From positions 1 through 61,148 of the forward strand of contig NZ_JANL01000039.1 of the NCBI RefSeq assembly GCF_000585255.1: DNA of 61,148 bases, read 5' to 3'. Below, one piece after another: positions 17,533-26,532 of this stretch (position 1 is the first letter of the stretch; each line of letters opens with the position of its first letter). The position numbers and the translations under genes are program-made. Under the pieces are notes generated by a model that had not been told where the DNA came from, searched no databases, and saw only the letters and a program-made list of their open reading frames with translations. The DNA comes from Alkalibacterium sp. AK22 (GTDB taxonomy: Bacteria; Bacillota; Bacilli; Lactobacillales; Carnobacteriaceae_A).

Positions 17533-18777
17533 TTATCTGATCTGTCCTTCTCCAAAAACAATATACTTGGATGAAGTTAACTCCGGCAAGCCCATAGGCC
17601 CACGGGCATGCAGCTTCTGTGTACTGATACCAATTTCGGCACCGAAGCCGAACTCAAAGCCGTCAGTGAAACGGGTTGAAGCATTTACATAGACAGCTGC
17701 CGAATCCACTTCTCTGTGGAAGCGCTGGCTAGCAGAGTAGTCGCTGGTCACGATCGCTTCAGAGTGGCCGGTACTGTACTGGTTGATGTGACTGATGGCT
17801 TCGTCAAGAGAAGTTACGACTTTCACAGCCAGGATATAGTCCAGAAACTCTGTTTCCCAGTCTGCTTCCACAGCCGGCACAGAATGAGCTAAAATACTTT
17901 GTGCCTTTTCATCCGCGCGTAACTCGACGTTCCAGGAAGCAAGTGCTTTTTCGATGGCCGGCAGATAAGTTTCGGCTACAGCTTCGTGTATCAAAAGCGT
18001 CTCAGCCGCATTGCAGACAGAAGGCCGGTCGGTCTTGGCATTGACGATGATGTCCCTGGCCATATCCAGCTGGGCTGACTGGTCGATATAGACATGCACA
18101 TTCCCGGTTCCGGTCTCGATTACCGGAACAGTCGCCGTTTCAACCACCGCCTTGATCAGGCTGGCACCGCCTCTTGGAATCAGAACATCCAGATAGCGGT
18201 TCAGCTGCATCATTTGAGCAGCCGTTTCTCTGGAGGTGTCTTCAAGCAGCTGGATTGAATCGATTGGCAAACGGCTTTTTTCAAGGGCCGATCTCAGTGT
18301 CTGAACAATAGCCTTGTTGGAATGGAAGGCTTCCTTTCCGCCTCGAAGGATTACGACATTGCCGGATTTAAAGCAGAGACCGGCGGCATCGGAGGTGACG
18401 TTCGGACGGGCCTCGTAAATAATACCAATCACGCCCAGGGGAACGGACTGTCTGCCGATTTTAAGGCCGGCTTCATTGGTCCACATGCTGTCGACTAGGC
18501 CGATGGGATCCGGGAGAGAAACGATGTCCTTGAGTCCCTGTGCCATAGCTTCAATGCGCTCGGAACTCAAAGTCAGCCGGTCTAAAAGAGAGTCGCTAAT
18601 GCCGGCCTGTCTGGCCTGGTCAGTGTCTTTTTTATTTTCCTCTATAATAAAATCAGTGGCCTCAAGTAGCGCATCAGCCATTAGAGCTAGTGCCTCATTT
18701 TTTTCACGTGTTGATGCCTGAGCCAGCTGTTTTTCAGCCAGCTTGGCTTTTTGTCCCAGTTCAATCAGTGTATGCAT
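17533..18777 (-). CDS. proA: Gamma-glutamyl phosphate reductase
   Basis: A 414-aa NADPH-dependent enzyme of the aldehyde dehydrogenase superfamily, reducing gamma-glutamyl phosphate to the semialdehyde in proline synthesis. The catalytic cysteine lies in [15 protein letters not shown] (near residue 255), and the [22 protein letters not shown] and [19 protein letters not shown] blocks are typical. It follows proB by 21 bp, so the two form an operon. Proline is also a compatible solute, consistent with the betaine uptake system elsewhere in the window. Confidence 0.96.
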   Translation of the reverse strand: MHTLIELGQKAKLAEKQLAQASTREKNEALALMADALLEATDFIIEENKKDTDQARQAGISDSLLDRLTLSSERIEAMAQGLKDIVSLPDPIGLVDSMWTNEAGLKIGRQSVPLGVIGIIYEARPNVTSDAAGLCFKSGNVVILRGGKEAFHSNKAIVQTLRSALEKSRLPIDSIQLLEDTSRETAAQMMQLNRYLDVLIPRGGASLIKAVVETATVPVIETGTGNVHVYIDQSAQLDMARDIIVNAKTDRPSVCNAAETLLIHEAVAETYLPAIEKALASWNVELRADEKAQSILAHSVPAVEADWETEFLDYILAVKVVTSLDEAISHINQYSTGHSEAIVTSDYSASQRFHREVDSAAVYVNASTRFTDGFEFGFGAEIGISTQKLHARGPMGLPELTSSKYIVFGEGQIR

Positions 18778-18798
18778 CGTGTTCAGACCTTTCTATAT

Positions 18799-19605
18799 TT
18801 AGTGGGTTTGAGTGGTGAACAGTGTTCCGACGTGCTCTCCAGCCAGAATGTTAAACAGGATAGATAGGTCGTAGCCACTGGCCAGAACCATCTGCTTTTT
18901 GGCTTCCATGACGATTTGGGCAGCATTCAGCTTGGTAATCATACCGCCGGTACCGAATTTTGTGCTGGAATCCTGTGCCAGGGCCAGGATATCCTCGTTT
19001 ATTTCAGAAATCGTATCGAAGCGTCTGGCGTCAGCATATTTCATCGGGTTCTTGTCATAAAAGCCGTCAATATCAGACAGCATGACGAGCAAGTCGGCAT
19101 CCGTCAGTTCCAGAACAATGGCTGACAGGGTGTCGTTATCGCCAAAGCGGGTCAGGTGATCCAGTTCTTCAACGGAAACCGTATCATTCTCGTTCACGAT
19201 GGGAACGACCTGTTTAAGCAGCAGCTGCTCAAAGGTGTTGACAGTGTTCTCACGGCTTACCGGATAATCTGTGACATCCTTGGTCAACAACACCTGCCCG
19301 ACCTGGTGTCCATAGTGATAGAAAAATTTGCTGTACAGACTCATCAGCTCTGTCTGGCCGATTGAGGCAATGGCCTGCTGCTCAGGAATAGTCACAGGCC
19401 TTTCCGTCAAATTCATACGGGCCAGGCCGACACCGATGGCCCCTGAAGACACGAGGATGATTTCCTTTCCCTGGTTCTTCAAATCGCTCAAGACAAAAGA
19501 GAGTTTTTCCATCTGCTGCAGGTTGATGGCTCCGTTGGGATACATGATTGTACTGGTCCCGACTTTGATGACTATACGTTTACTTTCTTTGATGCTTTCT
19601 CTCAT
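18799..19605 (-). CDS. proB: Glutamate 5-kinase (short form without PUA domain)
   Basis: A 268-aa kinase that phosphorylates glutamate in the first proline step. IVIKVGTST at the N-terminus, SSGAIGVG, the ENDTVS loop and VMLSDIDGFYDKNP define the amino-acid kinase fold. The C-terminal PUA domain found in longer ProB proteins is absent, as in many lactobacilli. The frame is open to 19680, but the predicted promoter lies at 19652-19680, so the upstream codons cannot be translated. ATG at 19603-19605 is chosen because conserved sequence starts there; ATGs at 19614 and 19617 are alternatives. Confidence 0.93.
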   Translation of the reverse strand: MRESIKESKRIVIKVGTSTIMYPNGAINLQQMEKLSFVLSDLKNQGKEIILVSSGAIGVGLARMNLTERPVTIPEQQAIASIGQTELMSLYSKFFYHYGHQVGQVLLTKDVTDYPVSRENTVNTFEQLLLKQVVPIVNENDTVSVEELDHLTRFGDNDTLSAIVLELTDADLLVMLSDIDGFYDKNPMKYADARRFDTISEINEDILALAQDSSTKFGTGGMITKLNAAQIVMEAKKQMVLASGYDLSILFNILAGEHVGTLFTTQTH

Positions 19606-19651
19606 GGTTTCCATCATAAAATTCATCCAATCTGTTGCATAAGTATTTACT

Positions 19652-19680
19652 ATATTAATACAAGTTCCTTTACTTCTCAA
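19652..19680 (-). promoter_or_regulatory. Promoter of proBA
   Basis: On the minus strand TTGAGA (19675-19680), a 17-bp spacer, and TAATAT (19652-19657). It sets an upper limit on the proB start. No riboswitch or T-box lies in the short leader. Confidence 0.6.
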
Positions 19681-19931
19681 TAGTATAACAAGTTATGCCC
19701 GGGAAAGCTATATAGCCAACAGTTTTAAGCTTATTCGGCTGTTGGACTGACTGTAACAGATAGGGTGGTCAAGTTCAGTCACAAAAATAAGGAACAAAGG
19801 AAAGCCAGTAACCGAACGATAGCGTTTGAAGAAGCTGAAGGGGCGTGAACTGAGTACATTATCCAAGCGGTCGAGTTTAGAGACCGTTGTGTGTGTAGGG
19901 ACAGCATATATAAAACAGGAGAGTGATATTT
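19681..19931. other. Intergenic stretch without gene
   Basis: Apart from a CCAACAG/CTGTTGG inverted repeat near 19713-19745, I see no gene, terminator run or known motif here. Confidence 0.5.
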
Positions 19932-19966
19932 TCAGACAAAAACCACCAGCATCAATCTGGTGGTTT
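19932..19966 (-). terminator. Terminator of the GntR-ABC operon
   Basis: AAACCACCAG (19940-19949) pairs perfectly with CTGGTGGTTT (19957-19966), and a T-run follows on the minus strand. Confidence 0.88.
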
Positions 19967-19977
19967 GTATGTGCCTG

Positions 19978-21198
19978 CTAAAAAAAGGAGGGGTCAAAGG
20001 ACAGTTCTTGAATAGAGATGTCCATGTCTAAATCTTGTGGACCATTGACTGTATCTATATGTCCTGAGAAAACAGTTTCCATCGTATCCAATGAGAGAAC
20101 CTGAATAAGGGAACGACTTTCTGTAGCTATACTAATGTCTTCCGTCAAATATAGATGTCCGTTTGTCAAATGGATATTCTCATTAAATTCTAGCCAAGGG
20201 AAAATATCATGTATTCTACCTATCGAGCTGGTCGCCATCACCGTGGATCCCAGTTCATTCAATTCTTGGGTATCAAAGGCCCATTCGTACCAGACCGCCT
20301 TTTCTCCCTGAATATTTCCAGTGATAATTCGTTCCAGTTCACTGAGTACGACCATGTCTCCCTCCTCAAAATCAGGCATTTCTTTGAGCGTGTTTGACTG
20401 TGTATCGTATATATAATAACTATCAATGTGGTATTCGATTACGTTGCCAAATGCATCTATCTCTCCCGTCTGAAGACTACGAAAAGGGATATAGCGTTCC
20501 GTTTTTAATCTCGAAGAATCAGCCTGAATCATGTCGGAACCTGTCAGGCGATTAATGTCAGCAACTGGGCTTAGTTCTTCTTGAGGCTGATCGAAATCAA
20601 AAGCATAAATTAGCCAGCTGTGTTCACTGTTGCCTTCAGGAACGCCGGTAGTGACAAGAGTTAAAGCAGAGTCGTCAACATAGGTTGCTACAACGTTGTG
20701 ATTCGCTCCACCTGTTAGTAAGGCCTCAAATGTGGTTTCTTCCTCTGTTTCTTTGTTGAAATGTGAAATGAATACGTGTTCGTCAGGAGCAGCTTGCCAG
20801 TTGGTATTCGACTGAGTAGCTGTATAGTAAATAGAGGTCTCCGTTTCTGTAAAAAGACTTAGATGTCGAGCTTTACCGCGCATGAATGAGCGATAGTCCC
20901 TGACATAACGGTTCATACCTGGATTGTACTGATAGTCCAACTGCTGTATCAGTGGCTGATCGGTGCGAAAAGTAAACTCACCTTCTTCAAACTCAAAATG
21001 AGGAGCATATATCGTTCTGGTAGAGCTAAAAGCGTAGCCCGTAAAATTCACACCAGATAATTCATCAATATGTCCTTCGTCTGTGTAAAATTCCAAAGAG
21101 AGAGAAGACTCTTGCGAGCGGAACTGATAAAATACCAGTCCAAGCAGAATGACGATGGAAAAGAATGCAAAGCTGAATAGTTTAGAATATTTAGTCAT
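19978..21198 (-). CDS. Membrane-anchored extracytoplasmic protein of a GntR-ABC operon, function unknown
   Basis: A 406-aa protein with one N-terminal membrane segment (about residues 8-24), a short basic tail inside, and a large acidic, beta-rich outer part. Repeated patterns such as EHSWLIYAFDFDQPQEEL suggest a propeller-like or repeat fold, but I recognise no family. It is the last gene of the operon, 14 bp after the permease gene, with its own ribosome site. By context it may sense or bind whatever the ABC transporter handles. Confidence 0.6.
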   Translation of the reverse strand: MTKYSKLFSFAFFSIVILLGLVFYQFRSQESSLSLEFYTDEGHIDELSGVNFTGYAFSSTRTIYAPHFEFEEGEFTFRTDQPLIQQLDYQYNPGMNRYVRDYRSFMRGKARHLSLFTETETSIYYTATQSNTNWQAAPDEHVFISHFNKETEEETTFEALLTGGANHNVVATYVDDSALTLVTTGVPEGNSEHSWLIYAFDFDQPQEELSPVADINRLTGSDMIQADSSRLKTERYIPFRSLQTGEIDAFGNVIEYHIDSYYIYDTQSNTLKEMPDFEEGDMVVLSELERIITGNIQGEKAVWYEWAFDTQELNELGSTVMATSSIGRIHDIFPWLEFNENIHLTNGHLYLTEDISIATESRSLIQVLSLDTMETVFSGHIDTVNGPQDLDMDISIQELSFDPSFF

Positions 21199-21212
21199 AC
21201 AACTGATCCTTT

Positions 21213-22061
21213 CTATACAGTGATTTTTTTGTTCAGTAAGAAGCGACTGATCATGATAGATGTAAAAGAGATTAGCCCCAGTGAAAGGACAGTCAATATC
21301 AAAAGCTCTGAGTTATACAGGTAGTAATGGTTACCTATAAGTTCAGGTAGAAAAGCTGGAAACAGTGCAATCAGTAAGGTAATTAAGACATAAGTTATGC
21401 CTATTAAGATTCCTTTAACTGAAAAACTTCTTTCCAACAGAATCACTGTAAAGGTGACATGCAGGAACACAAGGCCGATTCCATTTATTGCAAGAAATAT
21501 CCAGGGTTCTAAAGGCAAGATATAATAGAAAAAGGGATGCATACTCAATGCGCTAAAAAAGCTCATATGTCGCAGCCATTCACTTGGAACAAGAGCTGAC
21601 ATAAGGTTAAAACCAAATATTAACGAGACAATCTGTATCGCTATCAAGGTGAAAATTGAAACATATATGACAACAAATTTGGAATAAAAAATGTGCATAC
21701 GTGGGATAGGCAACATCAGTAGGCGGTAAGCGAACGTGTTTTTCCCAAGCCATTCTCTGTACCAGATAAAAAAAGCGTATAGGAGTAGTGCGCTGACTCC
21801 TAAAGCAATGGGACCCAAAATCCAGGATGTTTGAAGAATGTCGTAAAAGGACAGCTCACCATAAACCTCTAGTGCTTGCTGCTCTGTTACCGAGTTTTGC
21901 ACCATGTAGGCATTTATCCTGTCTGTAAAGCGTAGCGGAATCAGTACATAGCCAATCATATTGGCCACTAGGGTCACCCCAATCAGTGCATACAAAAATT
22001 TAGACAGGCGGTCGAGTTCAAAAGCTGTTAAGTTTAAAAAAGCCTTCAGTGTTTTTTTCAT
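21213..22061 (-). CDS. ABC transporter permease (ABC-2 type)
   Basis: A 282-aa membrane protein with about six hydrophobic segments (near residues 20-38, 76-97, 128-155, 180-205, 220-240 and 255-275). Its ATG overlaps the ATPase stop (ATGA), so the two are coupled. The GntR-ATPase-permease order resembles the B. subtilis ytr-type operons induced by cell-wall-active compounds; the substrate is unknown. Confidence 0.75.
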   Translation of the reverse strand: MKKTLKAFLNLTAFELDRLSKFLYALIGVTLVANMIGYVLIPLRFTDRINAYMVQNSVTEQQALEVYGELSFYDILQTSWILGPIALGVSALLLYAFFIWYREWLGKNTFAYRLLMLPIPRMHIFYSKFVVIYVSIFTLIAIQIVSLIFGFNLMSALVPSEWLRHMSFFSALSMHPFFYYILPLEPWIFLAINGIGLVFLHVTFTVILLERSFSVKGILIGITYVLITLLIALFPAFLPELIGNHYYLYNSELLILTVLSLGLISFTSIMISRFLLNKKITV

Positions 22062-22747
22062 CCGTTATAAACCTCCCTCATAACGTCGATTACAGACTTG
22101 CCTTCTGTTTCACGCATCACTTCTGCATTGAATTCCTTATAAATTTTGCCTTCATCGAGCAGGATCACTTTATCCAGCAGATGCTCGATATCATTGATCT
22201 CGTGGGTAGTAATGAGGACGCCCCGGTCCTCGACCAGATAGCTGCTGAAGACTTCAGTGATCTGTTCCCGGGTAAAGACATCGATGCCGGAGAAGGGTTC
22301 ATCCATCAGTATGTAGTCGACATCCAGTGCCAGGCCTAAAAGCAAGTTAACTTTAGCCTGATTTCCCTTGGACAGATCATGGAGCTTGTCAGAGGGGTTT
22401 AAACGGAAAAAGGTGACGATATCCTTGGCGCGCCTAGCGTTCCAGGTGTCGTAGTAGTCAGCCATAAAATCCATGCTTTCCTGAACGTTGTAGTGAGGCA
22501 GAGAAATGGCTGCATCCGGAATAAAGGCTATTTTATTGTAGAGGGAGGAAGTCAGCTTTTCACCGTCAATGCTGATTTTTCCTGATTTGAGTGGTGTCAA
22601 ATTCATAATCGCATTGAGGATGGTCGTTTTTCCTACGCCGTTGACGCCGACTAGGCAGCTGATTTCTCCTTTGTTGACCGTGAAGGATACCCCATTCAGC
22701 ACTTTTTTTCGTCCAAACTGTTTATGGATATCTGTGATTTCAATCAT
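22058..22747 (-). CDS. ABC transporter ATP-binding protein (YtrB-like)
   Basis: A 229-aa ATPase. The Walker A motif reads GVNGVGKTT (about 34-42), the signature region is DLSKGNQAKVNLLLGLA (degenerate LSGGQ), and Walker B is YILMDEPFSGID. The degenerate signature is common in YtrB/EcsA-like exporters. The start overlaps the regulator stop (ATGA), and the stop overlaps the permease start. Confidence 0.88.
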   Translation of the reverse strand: MIEITDIHKQFGRKKVLNGVSFTVNKGEISCLVGVNGVGKTTILNAIMNLTPLKSGKISIDGEKLTSSLYNKIAFIPDAAISLPHYNVQESMDFMADYYDTWNARRAKDIVTFFRLNPSDKLHDLSKGNQAKVNLLLGLALDVDYILMDEPFSGIDVFTREQITEVFSSYLVEDRGVLITTHEINDIEHLLDKVILLDEGKIYKEFNAEVMRETEGKSVIDVMREVYNG

Positions 22748-23124
22748 TTTACATCCTTCTTTCTGTTTGACAGTTCTTCCTGGATCATTGGCATCAGGTC
22801 TTCAAGTGACAGGTCGATTGGGTCGATTGCCGATACAAAACGGTCGATCGCCTGGTTCAGCCACTCTTTTTTCAACTGCTTCAGTACAGCCGGATCTTCA
22901 GTTATCCGGCTCGGTCGGTTGGTTTCAGTAAATAACAAGCGCTGTTCCTCCATTTCGCTGTATGCACGCTGGACAGTATTGGGATTGATCTTCAGCTGAT
23001 TGGCCAGCTGACGCCGGGAAGGCATTTCTTCGCCGGGCTGCAGGTCGCCTGACACCATCTGCTTTTTTAGATGGGTGATGACTTGCAGATAGATGGGATC
23101 ACGTTTGTTAAAGGTCACGTTCAA
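22744..23124 (-). CDS. GntR family regulator (YtrA subfamily)
   Basis: A 126-aa repressor with an N-terminal winged helix (DPIYLQVITHLKKQMVSGDL ... MPSRRQLANQLKINPNTVQRAY) and the short C-terminal helical tail of YtrA-type regulators, which lack a large effector domain. Initiation is assigned to TTG at 23122-23124 because AAGGAG is 8 nt upstream; the GTG at 23133 overlaps that site. It is the first gene of the ABC operon, and two matching palindromes upstream indicate autoregulation. Confidence 0.88.
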   Translation of the reverse strand: MNVTFNKRDPIYLQVITHLKKQMVSGDLQPGEEMPSRRQLANQLKINPNTVQRAYSEMEEQRLLFTETNRPSRITEDPAVLKQLKKEWLNQAIDRFVSAIDPIDLSLEDLMPMIQEELSNRKKDVK

Positions 23125-23147
23125 TGACAGCACTCCTTTCGATAGAA

Positions 23148-23190
23148 GTGTACTAAGGGATTAATACACATAAGACAGCAGGATACTCAA
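23148..23190 (-). promoter_or_regulatory. Downstream promoter with YtrA-type operator
   Basis: The palindrome GTGTACTA-N6-TAATACAC (23148-23169) overlaps the -10 of a possible promoter on the minus strand, TTGAGT (23185-23190), 18 bp, TATTAA (23161-23166). Confidence 0.6.
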
Positions 23191-23229
23191 CTGACTGACC
23201 GTCATAGAGAGTCTGAGCGCCTGTCTCAT

Positions 23230-23263
23230 GTGTATTATATGTTTAATACACCCAAAGTGTCAA
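23230..23263 (-). promoter_or_regulatory. Main promoter with YtrA-type operator
   Basis: On the minus strand TTGACA (23258-23263), 18 bp, TATAAT (23234-23239), both perfect consensus boxes. The palindrome GTGTATTA-N6-TAATACAC (23230-23251) covers the -10 and much of the spacer, so a bound repressor would block polymerase. Confidence 0.8.
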
Positions 23264-23283
23264 CGTTTATTTAAATAAAAAAT

Positions 23284-23325
23284 CCCGTCTTTTTTCAGGC
23301 TGTATACAGCGCTAAAAAAGACGGG
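23284..23325 (-). terminator. Terminator of the first MATE gene
   Basis: CCCGTCTTTTTT pairs perfectly with AAAAAAGACGGG (12 bp), and GATTTTTT follows on the minus strand. Confidence 0.9.
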
Positions 23326-23336
23326 AAAATGTGTGC

Positions 23337-24713
23337 TTATTTATTGAAACGCAACAGGCGGCCGGACAGCTTAGGCTGTTTTTGGACACCCGTCAGTTCG
23401 CTCTTGAGGGCGTAGTAGGAGCCCAGAAGTGGGAAGAGAGCAGCGACCCAGGCCAGTGGATTGGATAGGCCGACACCGATGAAGCCCAAAGAGCGGGACA
23501 GGATCAGTGCGGCTCCTACACGGGCAAATAGTTCAAACAGGCCGGCCAACGTTGGAGCAGTGCTTTTACCCAAGCCTTGAAGTGTATAGCGGTGAATAAT
23601 GAGCAGAGCCAAAAGGGCGTAAAAAGTCGAATTAGTCATAAAATATAGGCGGGACATATTCAAAATCTCCATGTTTTCTGAACCGACGAACAGGCTGGTC
23701 AGCTGGCGTCCGAATAAAATCAGGAAGGCGCCCATGACAAAGCTGTATCCCAGGCTGACTTTAATGATTTTGGACACCCCTTCCCAGACTCGGTCGAGCT
23801 GCCCGGCGCCGTAGTTTTGAGCTGTATACGTCGCCATGGTCACGCCGACAGCCATCAGTGGCTTTGTTGCCAGAGCATCGATTTTTTGAGCAGCTGTGGT
23901 AGCAGCTACGGCTTCCGATCCTAAGGTATTCAGAGTCATGGAAACAGCGATCATGCCAATAGCGATCAGTGAAGTCTGGAAGCCCATCGGAAAAGCAATA
24001 GCTGCGTGTTCTTTCAGCTGCCGGATGCCAGCTTTCCAGTCTTCTTTATAAATGCGGAAAGTCGGGACATTTTTCCAGATATAAACCAGACCGATTAGTC
24101 CGGACACAAACTGGGAAATAACGGTTGCCAGACCCGCTCCGCCCACACCCATGTGCAGGACCAGGATAAAAACCAGATCCAGGATCACGTTTAAAACCGA
24201 AGCAATGGCCAGAAAGACCAGAGGGGCCCGCGTGTTGCCGACAGCTCTCAAGGTGTTGGAAACGAGGTTGAACAAAACGACGCCAATCAAGCCGGAAAAC
24301 ATCATCGTCAGGTACTCGTTGGCATAGTCGACCAGCTCTACCGGCGTATTCATGAAAGCCAGGATCTGATCACGGAAAGTCAGTGCCACAATTGTCAGCA
24401 GTACGCTGACAGAGCCGGACAGGATGATACTGGCAGCCAGATTCTGCCGGATGGCTTCTTCATCTTTCCTGCCGAAACGCTGAGCGGTCAGCACAGCCAA
24501 GCCGGATGTCAGACCGATAGCCAAACCGAGAAACAAAATATTAATACTGTTAGTCGAGCCGACAGCCGCAAAAGCATCGACACCGAGTGTCTGACTGATG
24601 ATGTAGGTATCTGCCATTTGGTAAAACTGTTGAAGTAAATTGCCGAAAATAAGCGGAAGTGTGAAAAGTATGATCAACTTTAAGGGACTCCCCTTGGTCA
24701 TATCCTGATTAAT
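23337..24713 (-). CDS. MATE family multidrug/toxin exporter (paralogue 1), probable ATT start
   Basis: A 458-aa membrane protein with two six-helix MATE repeats. It contains MTKGSPLKLIILFTLPLIFG at the start and QQFYQMADTYIISQ, typical of the NorM/DinF-like family that exports cationic drugs against sodium or protons. No ATG, GTG or TTG stands behind the strong GGAGGAG site (24720-24726). An ATT at 24711-24713 lies at the right distance and aligns exactly with the ATG of the paralogue at 29686. ATG 24701 is the alternative, four codons later but about 17 nt from the site. It is about half identical by eye to the second MATE protein. Confidence 0.85.
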   Translation of the reverse strand: MNQDMTKGSPLKLIILFTLPLIFGNLLQQFYQMADTYIISQTLGVDAFAAVGSTNSINILFLGLAIGLTSGLAVLTAQRFGRKDEEAIRQNLAASIILSGSVSVLLTIVALTFRDQILAFMNTPVELVDYANEYLTMMFSGLIGVVLFNLVSNTLRAVGNTRAPLVFLAIASVLNVILDLVFILVLHMGVGGAGLATVISQFVSGLIGLVYIWKNVPTFRIYKEDWKAGIRQLKEHAAIAFPMGFQTSLIAIGMIAVSMTLNTLGSEAVAATTAAQKIDALATKPLMAVGVTMATYTAQNYGAGQLDRVWEGVSKIIKVSLGYSFVMGAFLILFGRQLTSLFVGSENMEILNMSRLYFMTNSTFYALLALLIIHRYTLQGLGKSTAPTLAGLFELFARVGAALILSRSLGFIGVGLSNPLAWVAALFPLLGSYYALKSELTGVQKQPKLSGRLLRFNK

Positions 24714-24776
24714 AAATAACTCCTCCAAATTAGTGTGTAGATAGTATAGTAGTAAGTTTTCATTTAACGTTTTCAT

Positions 24777-25295
24777 TGATAGCTGTTTAATGAACCTTTT
24801 GACTAGTATAGGTACTTACAAAAATTTAGCAAGGGGATTTACTGTAAAAACATGACAATTTTTTGAATGGATTTCAAATAGGAGCCGAGGGTGCGTTTTC
24901 ATTGCTGGTACAGCAACAAAGTTCATTTTTGAAAATAATTAAGATAATGTTGCCAAATAGTGAAGGATTAAATATTCATTAGAGAAAGAAAACGGTCTGC
25001 TCATGTCAAAGTCAGATTTCCTGCTCTTAAACGCGGATAAGAGCCGTCGCCCTTAAATGGTAAAGGAATTGTTATTGTCATGTCTATGAGCCGATGTGCT
25101 ATACTTGTATGCAGGAAAGAATTGGTGAACAAGTGGTTGATTTGAGCTTTTACGCAAATAATCCTATCTGTGCTGTAGTGCAGTTGAGCAGCCTTTGCCT
25201 GCCGGCGTTTCTTTCCTTTAGAAAACGTAAAGAAAGAATCATACACATAAACATGACAAGTGTTTCATGAAACTTAACGAAATGAGTGAATAGAC
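24777..25295. other. Intergenic region, no gene seen
   Basis: This 519-base AT-rich gap between a MATE gene and the ATP-grasp gene contains only weak ORFs without ribosome sites. The clear element is a promoter at 25075-25105 directed at the ATP-grasp gene. Confidence 0.5.
25075..25105 (+). promoter_or_regulatory. Probable promoter of the ATP-grasp/Mur-ligase operon
   Basis: TTGTCA (25075-25080), a 19-bp spacer, and TATACT (25100-25105) with an upstream TG (extended -10). The leader would be about 180 nt. Confidence 0.5.
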
Positions 25296-26483
25296 ATGAC
25301 GTACAAGCACAAGGCAGTCGTGCTGGGTTGTAATTACTATATCGGCCTGAGCCTGATCCGCTCTCTAGGCAAGGAGGGCATCCACGTAGCGGGTGTCCAT
25401 TATCAGGAAGAAGGAGCTTATGCCTTCAAGTCCAAATACCTGTCGGAAAAAATTATTGCTCCTCATTATGAAAAAGAAGAAGAACGTTTCAAGGATTTTC
25501 TGATCGAATATGCGAAAAAAGAAAGCCACAAGCCGCTGCTGTTTCCAAGCGCGGATCCTTACGTTCTGTTCATTGACAAGTATTTTGATGAACTGAAAGA
25601 GTACTTTCTGATCAATCAGACGCAAAAAGGTTTCTGGAGCGACATCATTGACAAGGATGCGCTGTATCTGCTGGCTGAAAAGCACAATGTACGCGTACCT
25701 AAAAGTTTCGGGTCAGAAGAAGAAAATCTGGTGGAAAAGGTGGAGGCGGAACTGGGCTATCCCTGTATCATCAAGCCCTTTGATTCATCCACGTTTGTAT
25801 CGACTTTCAGAAGAAAGCTGTTCAAGGTCAATAGCCGAAAAGAACTGCTTCAGAGACTGGCAGAAATCAAGGAAAAGAATATCGCTGTGGCGGTGCAGCA
25901 GCTGGTTCAAGGCTTTGATGATCATATGTACACGTTTGATGCCTATCTGAATCAGGACGCAAAAGTGACCCACTGGGTGACGGCACAGAAGCAGCGCCAG
26001 TATCCGATTAACTTCGGAGCTTCGGTCTATATCAAGCAGATTTATGTGCCAGAACTGGTCGAGATTGGCAAGCCGTTTTTGGAAGCAATCGGCTACAAAG
26101 GATTTGCCGAAATCGAATTTAAAAAAGATGCTGAAACCGGTGACTACTATCTGATTGAAATCAATGCCCGGACGACAAACTTTAACCAGATGTTGGTGGA
26201 ACTGGGCTACAATATGCCCCTGCTGGCTTATAAGGAGCTGACGGGTGAAGCAATCGGGCAGAAGCAGCTGAAGGAAACAACCGGACTGGGCTTCCATTAT
26301 ATGTATGAAGACATCCATGCTTCAAAAGGCTACATCCGCTCCAAGCAGCTCACTGCACGAAACATCTTGAAAACCTACACTGAAAAAAGAGTAGGGGCTA
26401 TCTGGGACAAGGATGATCCAAAACCTGGGATGGCCTATCTGGGTCTTTTAGCTGGAAAAGTGAAAAAGAAAATTACCGGCTGA
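25296..26483 (+). CDS. ATP-grasp carboxylate-amine ligase
   Basis: A 395-aa ATP-grasp enzyme that should join a carboxylate to an amine through an acyl phosphate. Residues 1-110 form the N-terminal preATP-grasp domain (VVLGCNYYIGLSLIRSLG). The ATP-grasp core includes GYPCIIKPFDSSTF (about 147-160), and the metal-binding end is YLIEINARTTNF (near 290). The layout resembles D-aspartate ligases that add D-Asp to the side chain of a peptidoglycan stem. It is followed 49 bp later by a Mur-type ligase, and an Asp/Glu racemase lies 7 kb downstream. A role in the wall cross-bridge is therefore plausible, though a small-molecule ligase is an alternative. The ribosome site is weak. Confidence 0.7.
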   Translation: MTYKHKAVVLGCNYYIGLSLIRSLGKEGIHVAGVHYQEEGAYAFKSKYLSEKIIAPHYEKEEERFKDFLIEYAKKESHKPLLFPSADPYVLFIDKYFDELKEYFLINQTQKGFWSDIIDKDALYLLAEKHNVRVPKSFGSEEENLVEKVEAELGYPCIIKPFDSSTFVSTFRRKLFKVNSRKELLQRLAEIKEKNIAVAVQQLVQGFDDHMYTFDAYLNQDAKVTHWVTAQKQRQYPINFGASVYIKQIYVPELVEIGKPFLEAIGYKGFAEIEFKKDAETGDYYLIEINARTTNFNQMLVELGYNMPLLAYKELTGEAIGQKQLKETTGLGFHYMYEDIHASKGYIRSKQLTARNILKTYTEKRVGAIWDKDDPKPGMAYLGLLAGKVKKKITG

Positions 26484-26532
26484 CAGATAACTAAAGCAAA
26501 ATGAATATAGAATTAAAAAAGGAGAAAGACAT

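Noticed and set aside
25001-25270. Small ORFs before the ATP-grasp gene (81 aa minus strand; 53 aa plus strand at 25109)
   Set aside because: Neither has a ribosome site or recognisable sequence; the plus one would begin right at the predicted transcription start.
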